This document shows, piece after piece, positions 8,769 to 17,237 of a stretch of DNA of 64,000 nucleotides. Source of the stretch: CAYLLN01 sp964384375 (GTDB lineage Bacteria > Planctomycetota > Planctomycetia > Pirellulales > Pirellulaceae). A program made the position numbers and the translations under genes. The stretch covers positions 60,665 to 124,664 of the forward strand of contig CAYLLN010000008.1 in assembly GCA_964384375.1 (NCBI GenBank), in the 5' to 3' direction. The number at the start of each line of letters is the position of its first letter. The first letter of the stretch is position 1. The notes under the pieces were generated by a model that saw only the letters and a list, made by a program, of their open reading frames with translations, had not been told where the DNA came from and searched no databases.

Positions 8769-10391
8769 ATGGCAACGCAAGTTGATTTACGCCAATTGGC
8801 GGTCGAGAGACCCGGCAGCAATGCCCAGTCACCCGTTCTACGAAAGCGGACGGGGCTGCTCAAATGGGGACTTCCGTCGGCCATCATTGCTGGGTTTGCC
8901 GCGTTAGTTGGCTGGTCCGCCCGCGACCACTGGCTTCCCGCCACACCCGTTACCGTGGTGCCCGTGATCCTTGCGCGGGCGGAAGTCCAAGAGGCAGGGA
9001 CGCCTCTGTTCCAGTCTGCTGGTTGGATTGAGCCACGACCAACCGCCGTCATGGCATCCGCTCTCGTCGAGGGAATTGTCGAGGAACTTCTGGTAGTTGA
9101 AGGCCAAGAGGTGGAAAGCGGCCAGCCTATCGCCAAATTGGTGGAGGCCGATGCCCGTATTGCCCTTCAGGAGGCGGAAGCCACTGAGCAGTTACGGCTT
9201 GCGGAGCGGGACTCGCTTCAGGCTACTCTCAAGGCAGCTCAACAGAACGTCGAGCATCCTGTTCACCTCGAAGCGGCTCTGGCCGATGCAGATGCCGTAC
9301 TGGCTGAATTGAACACGGAGATAAAGAATCTTCCCTTCGGTCTCAAAGCTGCCGAGTCACGGCTGCTGCTGGCTCGTCAGGAGTTAGAAGGGAAAAAGAG
9401 TGTCGCGGACGCCATTGCCGGTCGCTTGCTTCAGAAGGCACAGAGTGAGTTCGATGCAGCCACAGCGGCGGCTGAAGAGCTGCGTGAGCGCGCGCCGAGC
9501 CTGGAGGCGCAGCGGGAGGCGTGCGGCCGGAAATGCGAGGCGCTGCGGAAGAAGCTGGCGCTCAAGACGGACGAGAAGCGCGCGCATGAAGAAGCACAGG
9601 CGAATTTGGCCGGTGCGGAGGCGAAGCTCGCCCATGCCCGCCTTGCCGTACAAACGGCAAAGCTACGGTTAGATCGCATGACGGTGCGATCACCGATCGC
9701 CGGCCGGGTACTCGCGCTGAATGCTCAGCCCGGCCGGAGACTGATGGGACTGAATGCTGCTTCGGAACGCGACGCCAGCACTGTTGCCACTCTTTATGAT
9801 CCTGGGCAGCTACAGGTCCGGGCCGACGTAAGGCTGGAGGATGTTCCGCAAGTACAAATCGGACAGCCAGTGCAAATTACGACCGTAGCGGCCAAGCAGC
9901 CTTTAGTCGGGCGCGTGCTGGCGACAACCTCACAGGCCGACATCCAGAAGAATACCCTCTCGGTCAAAGTCTCGATTGACGATCCGCCACTTGTCATCAA
10001 GCCAGAGATGCTGGCTCAAGTCACTTTCCTCGCTCCTGAAACTCCCGGATCAAAATCCAATGGGGATCACGAAGACCCGATTCGTTTGCTTGTAGCACGC
10101 GAGCTAGTTGAGACCACAGATGGAGGCGCGGCCGTTTGGGTGGCCGACGTACATCGCGGTGTCGCTCGCAAGCAGCCGATCCAAGTTGGTCGCGCTGGGA
10201 CAGGCCAGCTCGTCGAAGTCACACAGGGCCTTACGGCGCTCGACAAGCTCGTCGTCGCGGGCCGCGAGGGGCTTTCTAATGGTCAGCGCATCCGCGTGAC
10301 AGGTGAGGACAGGACGCTTGGAACGAGCACAGGAAAGTCGATTGTGGCGACAGCAGGAACGGCATCAAGCGCTGGTCCGGTCAAGAAATAG
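8769..10391 (+). CDS. HlyD/MacA-family periplasmic adaptor of the ABC exporter
   Basis: I prefer ATG 8769 (GAGG 6 bases upstream) over ATG 8757, which has no ribosome site. The protein has one TM near residues 38-58, a split lipoyl-like domain (QSAGWIEPRPTAVMASALVEG ... MTVRSPIAGRVLALNAQPG), a long alpha-helical coiled-coil hairpin of about 170 residues rich in Ala/Glu/Arg between them, and a beta-barrel and membrane-proximal domain after it. This is the classic membrane-fusion architecture that bridges an inner-membrane exporter to an outer-membrane factor. The ATPase gene follows after 11 bases. The TolC-like protein at 12631 is the natural outer-membrane partner. Confidence 0.88.
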   Translation: MATQVDLRQLAVERPGSNAQSPVLRKRTGLLKWGLPSAIIAGFAALVGWSARDHWLPATPVTVVPVILARAEVQEAGTPLFQSAGWIEPRPTAVMASALVEGIVEELLVVEGQEVESGQPIAKLVEADARIALQEAEATEQLRLAERDSLQATLKAAQQNVEHPVHLEAALADADAVLAELNTEIKNLPFGLKAAESRLLLARQELEGKKSVADAIAGRLLQKAQSEFDAATAAAEELRERAPSLEAQREACGRKCEALRKKLALKTDEKRAHEEAQANLAGAEAKLAHARLAVQTAKLRLDRMTVRSPIAGRVLALNAQPGRRLMGLNAASERDASTVATLYDPGQLQVRADVRLEDVPQVQIGQPVQITTVAAKQPLVGRVLATTSQADIQKNTLSVKVSIDDPPLVIKPEMLAQVTFLAPETPGSKSNGDHEDPIRLLVARELVETTDGGAAVWVADVHRGVARKQPIQVGRAGTGQLVEVTQGLTALDKLVVAGREGLSNGQRIRVTGEDRTLGTSTGKSIVATAGTASSAGPVKK

Positions 10392-10402
10392 GAGCACAGA
10401 AC

Positions 10403-11128
10403 ATGGCACTCGTCGAAATCCGCAAACTAACGAAGCAGTTCCGCAAGGGGGATGAGGTCATTACGCCGCTTCAGGAAGTGAACCTGGACATTGAGCGTGG
10501 TGATTTCGTCTCGCTCATGGGGGCCAGTGGATCGGGCAAGAGCACGCTGCTGAACGCAATTTCCGGCATCGACCGCCCTTCATCGGGCGAGATCATCGTG
10601 AATGGCACCGACGTTACGAAGATGTCGCGCGGCCAGCTTGCCGACTGGCGAGCAGCCAACATTGGGTACATCTTCCAAATGCACAACCTGATTCCGGTGC
10701 TCACAGCCTACGAGAACATCGAACTGCCCCTCTTGCTCTTGCCCATGTCTTCGTCAGAACGGCAAAAGCGGGTCGAGATCGCACTCGACGCCGTCAATCT
10801 GCGAGATCGCGCAAATCACTATCCCCGCCAACTTTCCGGCGGCCAAGAACAACGGGTCGGCATTGCTCGCGCAATCGTTGCCAACCCCACGATCATTGTT
10901 GGGGATGAACCGACCGGCGATCTCGACTCGGTGACGACCGATCAAATTCTCGATCTGATCCAACGACTTAATTCTGAACTGGGCATGACGCTGCTCTTGG
11001 TCACTCACGATCCCAGGGTCGCGGCTTTGGCAGCCCGGCAACTGCGGCTGGAGAACGGCAAGCTGATCGAGAAAGGTCGTGAGGTAGCAGTAGTTGGCGG
11101 TGAGTTTCAAGGAAGGAGGGCTTTGTGA
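10403..11128 (+). CDS. ABC transporter ATP-binding protein, MacB/LolD type
   Basis: A 241-aa cytoplasmic ATPase with all standard motifs: Walker A GASGSGKST (40-48), Q-loop Gln 92, signature LSGGQ (144-148), Walker B IIVGDEP with D168/E169, and switch His 202 in VTHD. It resembles LolD/MacB-N ATPases, which power mechanotransmission exporters and not importers. It starts 11 bases after the adaptor and its stop overlaps the next permease start. Length is normal for the family (about 225-240 aa). It should power both neighbouring permeases. Confidence 0.93.
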   Translation: MALVEIRKLTKQFRKGDEVITPLQEVNLDIERGDFVSLMGASGSGKSTLLNAISGIDRPSSGEIIVNGTDVTKMSRGQLADWRAANIGYIFQMHNLIPVLTAYENIELPLLLLPMSSSERQKRVEIALDAVNLRDRANHYPRQLSGGQEQRVGIARAIVANPTIIVGDEPTGDLDSVTTDQILDLIQRLNSELGMTLLLVTHDPRVAALAARQLRLENGKLIEKGREVAVVGGEFQGRRAL

Positions 11129-12270
11129 TGTTCAAGTTTGCTCCTTACGTGGTGAAGGGACTATGGCGAAACCGCAGCCGCACCATGCTCACGATTAGCG
11201 GCTCAGCCGTTGCCTTGTTCGTGTTCTGCTTCGTTGGTTCAGTGCAGCAAGGTCTGGCTCGACTTACGGAAGACCAGCACGCGCAAAGGACTCTCATTGT
11301 CTTCCAAGAGAACCGCTTTTGTCCCGCCAGCAGCAAACTGCCTGAAGACTACGCGGCCACGGTGGCAAAGATGAGCGGCGTCAAAGAGGTGGTGCCCATT
11401 AAGGTCTTCACCAACAACTGCCGGGCCAGCTTGGACGTGGTTGTCTTCAACGGAATGCCTCCCAAACAGTTGCGTTCCGCCCGACAACTCACGCTGCTTT
11501 CTGGCGACTGGGGCCAGTTTGATAGTCGCACGGATGCCGCTATCGTAGGACAAGCAGTGGCGCAGCGTCGGCGGCTCAAGGTGGGCGAGCGATTCACAAT
11601 TGGCGAGGTCACCGTCAATATCGTTGGTGTATTCCGCTCTGCCGTACCCGCCGAGGACAACTACATCTACACCCACCTCGACTTCCTTCAACGTGCTCGC
11701 GGCAAGAACTCAGTGGGCACCGTCACACAGCTAGAAGTGATGTTGGGCGAAGGGGCTGATCCCGATCGGCTTGCAACCGAGATTGATGCCCAATTCAAGA
11801 GCGGTCCTGTTGCGACTTCGACTCGCTCGAAGGGTGTTTTTCAGCGCGACACGTTGGCCGACCTCGCCGAACTCATCGGGTTCGCTCACTGGCTCGGCTA
11901 CGCCTGCGTGGGTCTCGTACTCGCGCTTGTGGCGACGACAACCGTAATGGCCGTCCAGGATCGAATCAAGGAACACGCGGTCTTGCAGACCCTTGGCTTG
12001 CGGCCCGGCCGTATATTCCGTCTGGTGATTGCCGAGAGCATCCTGCAAAGCCTTGCGGGCGGACTTCTCGGCATCGGGGCGGGGTTGGCACTTTTGGCTT
12101 GGGGCGGCTTCGCAGTTGGAGCCGAGGGGGTCACGATCGCGTTCAAGCCATCGCTCGAACTCGCTACGAGCGGCGCACTTGTATCTGCGATTGTCGGCGT
12201 GCTCGCCGGCATTATCCCAGGATGGCAGGCTGCACGAACGGAGATCGTGTCGGCATTGCGGTACGGGTAA
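11128..12270 (+). CDS. ABC transporter permease, MacB/FtsX family (copy 2)
   Basis: The start is ATG 11128, which overlaps the ATPase stop by one base (TGATG) and has AAGGAGGG 8 bases upstream; GTG 11125 is a possible alternative. The product is about 380 aa with an N-terminal TM (residues about 18-40), a periplasmic domain with three Cys early on, and a C-terminal three-TM FtsX domain that includes DRIKEHAVLQTLGLRPGRIFRLV. It pairs with the ATPase, probably as a heterodimer with the permease at 7014. The substrate is not evident. Confidence 0.88.
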   Translation: MFKFAPYVVKGLWRNRSRTMLTISGSAVALFVFCFVGSVQQGLARLTEDQHAQRTLIVFQENRFCPASSKLPEDYAATVAKMSGVKEVVPIKVFTNNCRASLDVVVFNGMPPKQLRSARQLTLLSGDWGQFDSRTDAAIVGQAVAQRRRLKVGERFTIGEVTVNIVGVFRSAVPAEDNYIYTHLDFLQRARGKNSVGTVTQLEVMLGEGADPDRLATEIDAQFKSGPVATSTRSKGVFQRDTLADLAELIGFAHWLGYACVGLVLALVATTTVMAVQDRIKEHAVLQTLGLRPGRIFRLVIAESILQSLAGGLLGIGAGLALLAWGGFAVGAEGVTIAFKPSLELATSGALVSAIVGVLAGIIPGWQAARTEIVSALRYG

Positions 12271-12311
12271 GCGGCGAGTGGGGACCAGATGCGTAAGCGA
12301 AAGGACTCGAC

Positions 12312-12515
12312 ATGGCGCGAATGGAGAATCGCGGGCGACCGCAAGCGTACACGTTCTCAGATCGAAGGCACTTTGCAGAGCTGATACGTCAGTTCGGCGC
12401 TCGGGGAGCGCGAGAAGCGTCATCAAGGCGAATCTGCCTCCATACGCTTCTGAAGATCGCTAAAGAGTTTCAGATCCAACTGAAGAAGGGCAGGCGACGA
12501 AGATTCGCCGCGTAG
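12312..12515 (+). CDS. Small basic helix-turn-helix-like protein (67 aa)
   Basis: A short basic protein that starts MARMENRGRP. Its central part (FAELIRQFGARGAREAS, then TLLKIAKEFQI) looks like a helix-turn-helix with a KKGRRRR tail. I believe I have seen similar 60-70 aa proteins in planctomycetes, but no family name comes with confidence. It lies 42 bases after the permease stop and ahead of the outer-membrane factor. It may regulate the cluster. The coding claim rests on the organised helical pattern and the basic C-terminus; it could also be spurious. Confidence 0.5.
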   Translation: MARMENRGRPQAYTFSDRRHFAELIRQFGARGAREASSRRICLHTLLKIAKEFQIQLKKGRRRRFAA

Positions 12516-12630
12516 CAATAGCAGTGAAATCAGAGGATATCCGCTTTCAGCCTGCAATTCTTAAAGACCGACTCAATAGCATACGCATGCAGTCGCACGA
12601 TGCGACTGCACCACGAGCAGGGAGGCTCCG

Positions 12631-14061
12631 ATGCGATTTATATTACTAGCAACTGGCTGCTGTCTGCTGCTTGCTGGCTGCCGGTCTTTTGGCTTTCCTG
12701 GAACTACGGCTCCAACCACAGCGAGGGATGCTGTGCAGGCTTCGCCGGCACCTCCAGCGGTGAACCTGGCAGCCGCTGTGCAGCAGGCTCCTCCAGCGCC
12801 CACCGTTCAGCTTGCACAGCATGTTGAACCCATGCCGGTGCCGCCACCAGAGCCGCTTCCACACGGCGCTCTGCGGCCCGTTGCTTTGGGTCGGCTGACG
12901 CTCGCCGATTTGGAGCAAATGGCAATCGCTGCAAATCCCTCGGTGGCCAGAGCTACGGCCCTCATCGAGGCGGCGAGAGGTAACTGGATTCAGCAGGGTC
13001 TCCCGCCGAACCCGAGTGTCGGTTACGAAGGCCAGCAGATCGGCAGTGGTGGCCGTGCTGAGCAAGACGGCGTATTTGTTGAGCAAGAGTTCGTCCGCGG
13101 AGGCAAGTTGAGACTAAGTCGGCAGGTCGCAGCGCAGGAATGGGCGTTGCGAGAACAGGAGCTTGCTGCACAGCAGCAGCGCGTGGTTACGGACGTAAGA
13201 ATCGCCTACTACCAGGTTTTGGTTGCCGAGCGTCAGCAGAAACTGACAGGCGAGCTACTCGGGATAGCCAAAGAAGCAGCGAAAGTTGCTGACGATCTGC
13301 TCCGAGGCAAGGAAGTCGGTCGAGCAGATGTTGTCCAGGCGCAATTGGAAGTCGGTAACGCAGAGATTCTGGCGCAGAATGCCCTTAATCGGTACTCAGC
13401 AGCATGGAGAACACTGGCAACCGTGGTTGGCAATCCAGAACTCCTTCCGCAGCCACTTGAAGGAAACATCGAAGACAATCGGCAAGAGATCGACTGGGAA
13501 CAAAGCCGTCAGAGGCTGCTCACAACCAGCCCAGAGATCGCTGCGGCGATGGCAGAGATTGAGCGGGCGCGGTGGGCGCTTCAGCGGGCAATGGTGGAGA
13601 AAACTCCAAACGTGACGGTCGGCGGCCTGGTCAACTGGCGGGATAATGGAATCGACGGCGACCCCGACGGCGCAGTCACAGTGGGAGTGCCCCTGCCGCT
13701 GTGGAATCGAAACCAAGGCGGGATCGTGCAAGCCCAAGGGCAGGTTGCCGCTGCTGAACGGGCGCTCGATCAACTTGAACTGTCTCTGGAGAATCGTTTG
13801 GCTCCGGTTTTTGAGCGGTATTCCAATGCCCTCGGCCAAGTCAACAAGTACCGCGGCCAACTCCTGCCTGCTGCACAACAGTCGCTTGACCTTGTCCGCC
13901 GGCTTTATCAGGCAGGGGAAACTCCGTACCTGAATCTGCTTACTGCCCAGCGAAGCTTTTCGCAGACCAACGTCAACTATCTCGAATCACTGCGAGAATT
14001 GCGTGCAGCCGAAGCTGAGATCGAGGGTTTACTACTCTCGGGCAGCCTCGAAAGCCGGTAA
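12631..14061 (+). CDS. Outer-membrane efflux factor of the TolC/CusC family (lipoprotein)
   Basis: A 476-aa protein with an N-terminal lipoprotein signal and lipobox LLAGC, a Pro/Ala-rich linker to about residue 85, and then two OEP repeats of about 190 residues each. Typical helices are visible (LADLEQMAIAANPSVARA, FVRGGKLRLSRQVAAQE, and the repeat ending LNLLTAQRSFSQTNVNYL). The domain order and length match CusC/CzcC. A close relative is encoded at 26001-27359 on the other strand. It can serve either the ABC exporter upstream or the CusB/CzcA pair downstream; gene order does not settle which. Confidence 0.9.
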   Translation: MRFILLATGCCLLLAGCRSFGFPGTTAPTTARDAVQASPAPPAVNLAAAVQQAPPAPTVQLAQHVEPMPVPPPEPLPHGALRPVALGRLTLADLEQMAIAANPSVARATALIEAARGNWIQQGLPPNPSVGYEGQQIGSGGRAEQDGVFVEQEFVRGGKLRLSRQVAAQEWALREQELAAQQQRVVTDVRIAYYQVLVAERQQKLTGELLGIAKEAAKVADDLLRGKEVGRADVVQAQLEVGNAEILAQNALNRYSAAWRTLATVVGNPELLPQPLEGNIEDNRQEIDWEQSRQRLLTTSPEIAAAMAEIERARWALQRAMVEKTPNVTVGGLVNWRDNGIDGDPDGAVTVGVPLPLWNRNQGGIVQAQGQVAAAERALDQLELSLENRLAPVFERYSNALGQVNKYRGQLLPAAQQSLDLVRRLYQAGETPYLNLLTAQRSFSQTNVNYLESLRELRAAEAEIEGLLLSGSLESR

Positions 14062-14118
14062 CGCCGTTCTCGATACAGCTTTTTACTTCTTGTAGCCAAG
14101 AACCCTACAGGCACTCCA

Positions 14119-14400
14119 ATGACAGCCAAGTGGGCACAAAGTGTCACGATAACCATAGCGATTGTTACTGTGCTTCAGGCCGGATGTCGCAGCGGTCGTT
14201 CGACGTTGCCGCCCGATCACGTACTCGCATTGTATGCGCCGAAGACACAGCCGGCCGGACCGACATCTCCAGAGCCGAATCCGAGGAACCTCGCCACGAT
14301 GGCACCTGCCGTAGCGTCAGGATCATGGACCAGTTCGACGGGAGGGGGCTCGACAAGTGGATCGTCCGGTTGCGCCTCCGGGTGTTGTCCTCGGCGATAA
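14119..14400 (+). CDS. Small putative lipoprotein with Gly/Ser/Cys tail
   Basis: A 93-aa product with signal sequence and lipobox LQAGC (Cys near residue 23). The rest is low complexity: a Pro-rich middle and a Gly/Ser tail with CASGCCPRR at the end. There is no recognisable domain and no strong ribosome site. It lies 58 bases after the outer-membrane factor on the same strand. The Cys tail resembles the other small lipoprotein at 20955. I infer a minor envelope metal binder; it may be non-functional. Confidence 0.5.
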   Translation: MTAKWAQSVTITIAIVTVLQAGCRSGRSTLPPDHVLALYAPKTQPAGPTSPEPNPRNLATMAPAVASGSWTSSTGGGSTSGSSGCASGCCPRR

Positions 14401-14510
14401 GCGAAGAAATCGCATCAACACCCGACCGCTCACGTGTCTAATCGAGCGGTCGTAGTTAATGCAATTCTTCCTGGCCAGCACAAAACCAGTGGGGCGCGTT
14501 GCCTTTGATC

Positions 14511-14867
14511 CTAGTGACGGTGTCCCGATCGGTGGCGGTCGTAGTGTCCGGGCACATAGTCGAAATGACCTCGGTGGCGTTGCACCGAGCCAGGGTGATA
14601 GTCGTAGTGGCTCGTGTTGTGCCAACGCGATCCACTGCCGAAACTGAGATTCAATCCCCCATAGCCGACATTCACACCGCTGCCGTAACCAGAGTTGTAC
14701 ACGTTGTAGCCTGGAGCATAGCCGCTATATCCGATGTTGTAGCCAGTGCCGCCGTAGGGAACCCCGCAGCCATAGCCGCCGTATCCGCCAAAGCCCTGAG
14801 CCGAAGCCGTCGCCGCCCCAATGGACAGGACGCCAGCCGTAACAAGTGCCAAAATCCAACGCTTCAT
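14511..14867 (-). CDS. Small exported Gly/Tyr-rich protein
   Basis: I place the start at 14867, where AAGGAG sits just upstream and the signal peptide begins (MKRWILALVTAGVLSIGAATASAQ). The 118-aa product has a mature part of about 55 residues dominated by Gly and Tyr (GYGGYG, YNIGYSGYAPGYN) and a C-terminal His-rich region (HYDYHPGSVQRHRGHFDYVPGHYDRH, here split for length). Such proteins are common in planctomycete envelopes, often cell-surface or metal-associated. It runs opposite to its neighbours, so it has its own promoter. No enzymatic function is suggested. Confidence 0.7.
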   Translation of the reverse strand: MKRWILALVTAGVLSIGAATASAQGFGGYGGYGCGVPYGGTGYNIGYSGYAPGYNVYNSGYGSGVNVGYGGLNLSFGSGSRWHNTSHYDYHPGSVQRHRGHFDYVPGHYDRHRSGHRH

Positions 14868-15196
14868 GTGGTATCTCCTTACCAAAAAAACGTTAACGGT
14901 CACTCGCCGTCAACTGCTGTCGTAGGAAAGGCAGAACGTATGCCACTGAAGAGTGCTTGCGATTTCCGCACACACAAACTGGACTAATCCGACGGATTTG
15001 CCGACACGGTCAGTTCGCCGGCCCCAGAAATAAGCGCCGTCGGATGGATGACACTCTGATGCGACTTCGATACATCGCTTGTTTCACAGAGATTTTTCGC
15101 AGCGACGATAAAGTTGAGGCCAATCCCCCACCTTTGTCGATATTGACCGAGTAGCGAACAAAGAGAACAATTGCCGGTATCCAAGATTGGACCGCA

Positions 15197-15628
15197 ATGC
15201 GAGCGATCGTCACCCTCATCACCGGCGCAGCTTTCATGCTGCACTTTACGCTGGGTTGCTGTGCGCACCACGCACATGCGGCTGAGGGGACTTTTTGTTC
15301 TGAACATGACCAGGTCGCAGTCCAGGATCACGATTGCCACGGCCATGACGGTCACGATCACGAATCACCGGGATCAGGCGATCAGTCGCCTGGCGACTCC
15401 AAATCCGATTGCCCTGACAAGCATTGCAACGACGCCCAATGCGTCTTCATGGCTGCTGGCAAGACGGTGGTAGCGAAAGCGGCCTTCATGGCTGTCCTGC
15501 CATTGGTTTTGGCGCAGCCCGATTTGTTCGCAGCGAGTCTGCCGCACGTCACCGCTGCCATCGACTCTGGCGGGCTAATCGCGCTGCCGGTACGGATGCA
15601 TCTTTTTAATCAGGTTCTACTGATCTGA
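15197..15628 (+). CDS. Exported His/Asp/Cys-rich protein, probable metal buffer
   Basis: A 143-aa protein with an N-terminal hydrophobic segment that ends in CCAHHAHA, a region full of metal ligands (DHDCHGHDGHDHE, then DCPDKHCNDAQC), and a second hydrophobic stretch near residues 92-112. It precedes the CusB gene at 15771. Similar His-rich leaders occur before cusBA in planctomycete clusters, and a broken version of the same type lies at 31191-31699 beside the decayed cusB. I infer a periplasmic metal-binding role. Confidence 0.7.
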   Translation: MRAIVTLITGAAFMLHFTLGCCAHHAHAAEGTFCSEHDQVAVQDHDCHGHDGHDHESPGSGDQSPGDSKSDCPDKHCNDAQCVFMAAGKTVVAKAAFMAVLPLVLAQPDLFAASLPHVTAAIDSGGLIALPVRMHLFNQVLLI

Positions 15629-15770
15629 TTTCTTGTTCGACTTGCGGCTGAAACATGCCGTATCGTTCTGCGTTGCACGCTTTAGTGGCGATTGCAGGGC
15701 ATCTCGCCTACCGTTTGGTCGGCTTCTCGGAACTGCTCAGCCAATCCGTTTGCGCGGAAGGTTTTCGTTT

Positions 15771-17201
15771 ATGTCGCACGCTCCCTCCCACCTCGGCATT
15801 CGTTGGAAAGTGGCGTCACGGTGGCTCTACATCGGCGGCCCGATAGTGCTGGTTCTCATTGTAGCCGTCGTGTTTCGTCAGCAATGGCTGCCGCACGCGG
15901 AGCGCATGTTGGCTCTCTCGTCGCCACCATCAGAATCGAAAGATGATTCTCATCCTGCCACCGAAGCTGCTGATGCCCATGCCGGGCACGATCACGCCGG
16001 CCATAGCGAGCAGAACTCTCTTGAACTCAGTGTACAAGCGAGAAAGAACATTGGCTTGGGAGAACCCCTAACTGTCAAACTACAGCCATTCACCAAGACC
16101 ATCAGCGTCCCAGGTATGGTCGTCGAACGGCCGGGTCGATCCACGATCGAAGTGACCGCGCCCATGACTGGCGTTGTTACTCGGATTTACCCGATTGAGG
16201 GTGAAGCTGTTGAACCGGGCGCAAAGCTCTTCGATCTCCGCCTCACTCACGAAGAGATAGTACAAGCCCAGTCAGACTTGCTGAAAACGGCAGAAGAGCT
16301 TGATGTCGTCGCCCGCGAGATCAAGCGCATCGAAGACCTGATTCGAGATCAAGCACTCCCTGGCAAGCAGCTGCTGGAGCGACAGTACGAGCAGCAAAAG
16401 CTCCAAGCCGCAATGCGAGCACAGCGGCAGGCCCTTCTTCTTCATGGAATGAACGACAAGCAGGTGGATGCCATTCTTGGGGAACGAAGGCTCTTGCAAG
16501 ACTTGACCGTCGCTGTTCCAACGACGACCGAAGAGGGCGGCATGTCGCCGGTCGGCACAATCTTCCAAGTTCAGTCGCTCAAGGTTGGCCAGGGCCAACA
16601 TGTTAATGCAGGGGACACACTTGCAGTCCTCGCCGACCATGCCCAGCTATTCATCGAAGGGGAGGCATTCGAGCGGGATCTCAAAGAAATCAGCCGTGCC
16701 GCTGTCGCAGGTTCGCAAGTCGCCGCAACGGTGGACACGGATGGAGGCAAGCCGGACGTGATCTCCGGCCTGCGCCTGCTTTATCTGTCGGCCAAGGTCA
16801 ATCCTGAAAGTCGCACGCTCGATTTCTACGCCACTTTGCCGAACGAGATGTTGCAAGATGCCAAACTCGAAGGCCACCGTTTCATTGCTTGGCGTTTCCG
16901 ACCAGGCCAGCGAGTGCAGCTCGAAATCCCCGTCGAAACACTAGCAGATCGCATTGTCCTGCCGGCCGAAGCCGTTGCTCAGGATGGTCCCGAGACCTAT
17001 GTCTTCACACCCAATGGCGATCACTTGGACCGGCGGAGTGTGCATGTCGAGTATCGCGATCCGAAGTGGGTGGTCATCGCCAACGACGGATCGCTTTTCC
17101 CTGGCGACCTCGTTGCGCCTACGGGCGCACAGCAGTTGCAACTTGCTCTGAAGAACAAGGCCGGTGGTGGCATCGACCCCCATGCTGGACATAACCACTA
17201 G
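15771..17201 (+). CDS. cusB: CusB/CzcB-type RND periplasmic adaptor
   Basis: I chose ATG 15771; the open frame reaches back to 15633 but the protein-like signal begins here. The 476-aa product has one TM (residues about 19-38), a His-rich stretch (HAGHDHAGHSEQ) typical of metal adaptors, a lipoyl-like domain with APMTGVVTRIYPIEGEAV, a coiled-coil hairpin with QAQSDLLKTAEEL, a beta-barrel, and a membrane-proximal domain with VLPAEAVAQDGPETYVF. It ends in DPHAGHNH, another metal-ligand tail. It couples the pump at 17238 to an outer-membrane factor such as that at 12631. The spacing to the pump is 36 bases. Confidence 0.9.
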   Translation: MSHAPSHLGIRWKVASRWLYIGGPIVLVLIVAVVFRQQWLPHAERMLALSSPPSESKDDSHPATEAADAHAGHDHAGHSEQNSLELSVQARKNIGLGEPLTVKLQPFTKTISVPGMVVERPGRSTIEVTAPMTGVVTRIYPIEGEAVEPGAKLFDLRLTHEEIVQAQSDLLKTAEELDVVAREIKRIEDLIRDQALPGKQLLERQYEQQKLQAAMRAQRQALLLHGMNDKQVDAILGERRLLQDLTVAVPTTTEEGGMSPVGTIFQVQSLKVGQGQHVNAGDTLAVLADHAQLFIEGEAFERDLKEISRAAVAGSQVAATVDTDGGKPDVISGLRLLYLSAKVNPESRTLDFYATLPNEMLQDAKLEGHRFIAWRFRPGQRVQLEIPVETLADRIVLPAEAVAQDGPETYVFTPNGDHLDRRSVHVEYRDPKWVVIANDGSLFPGDLVAPTGAQQLQLALKNKAGGGIDPHAGHNH

Positions 17202-17237
17202 CCGACCGGCACGCTGAGGAGGGCCGAAGACACCGCC

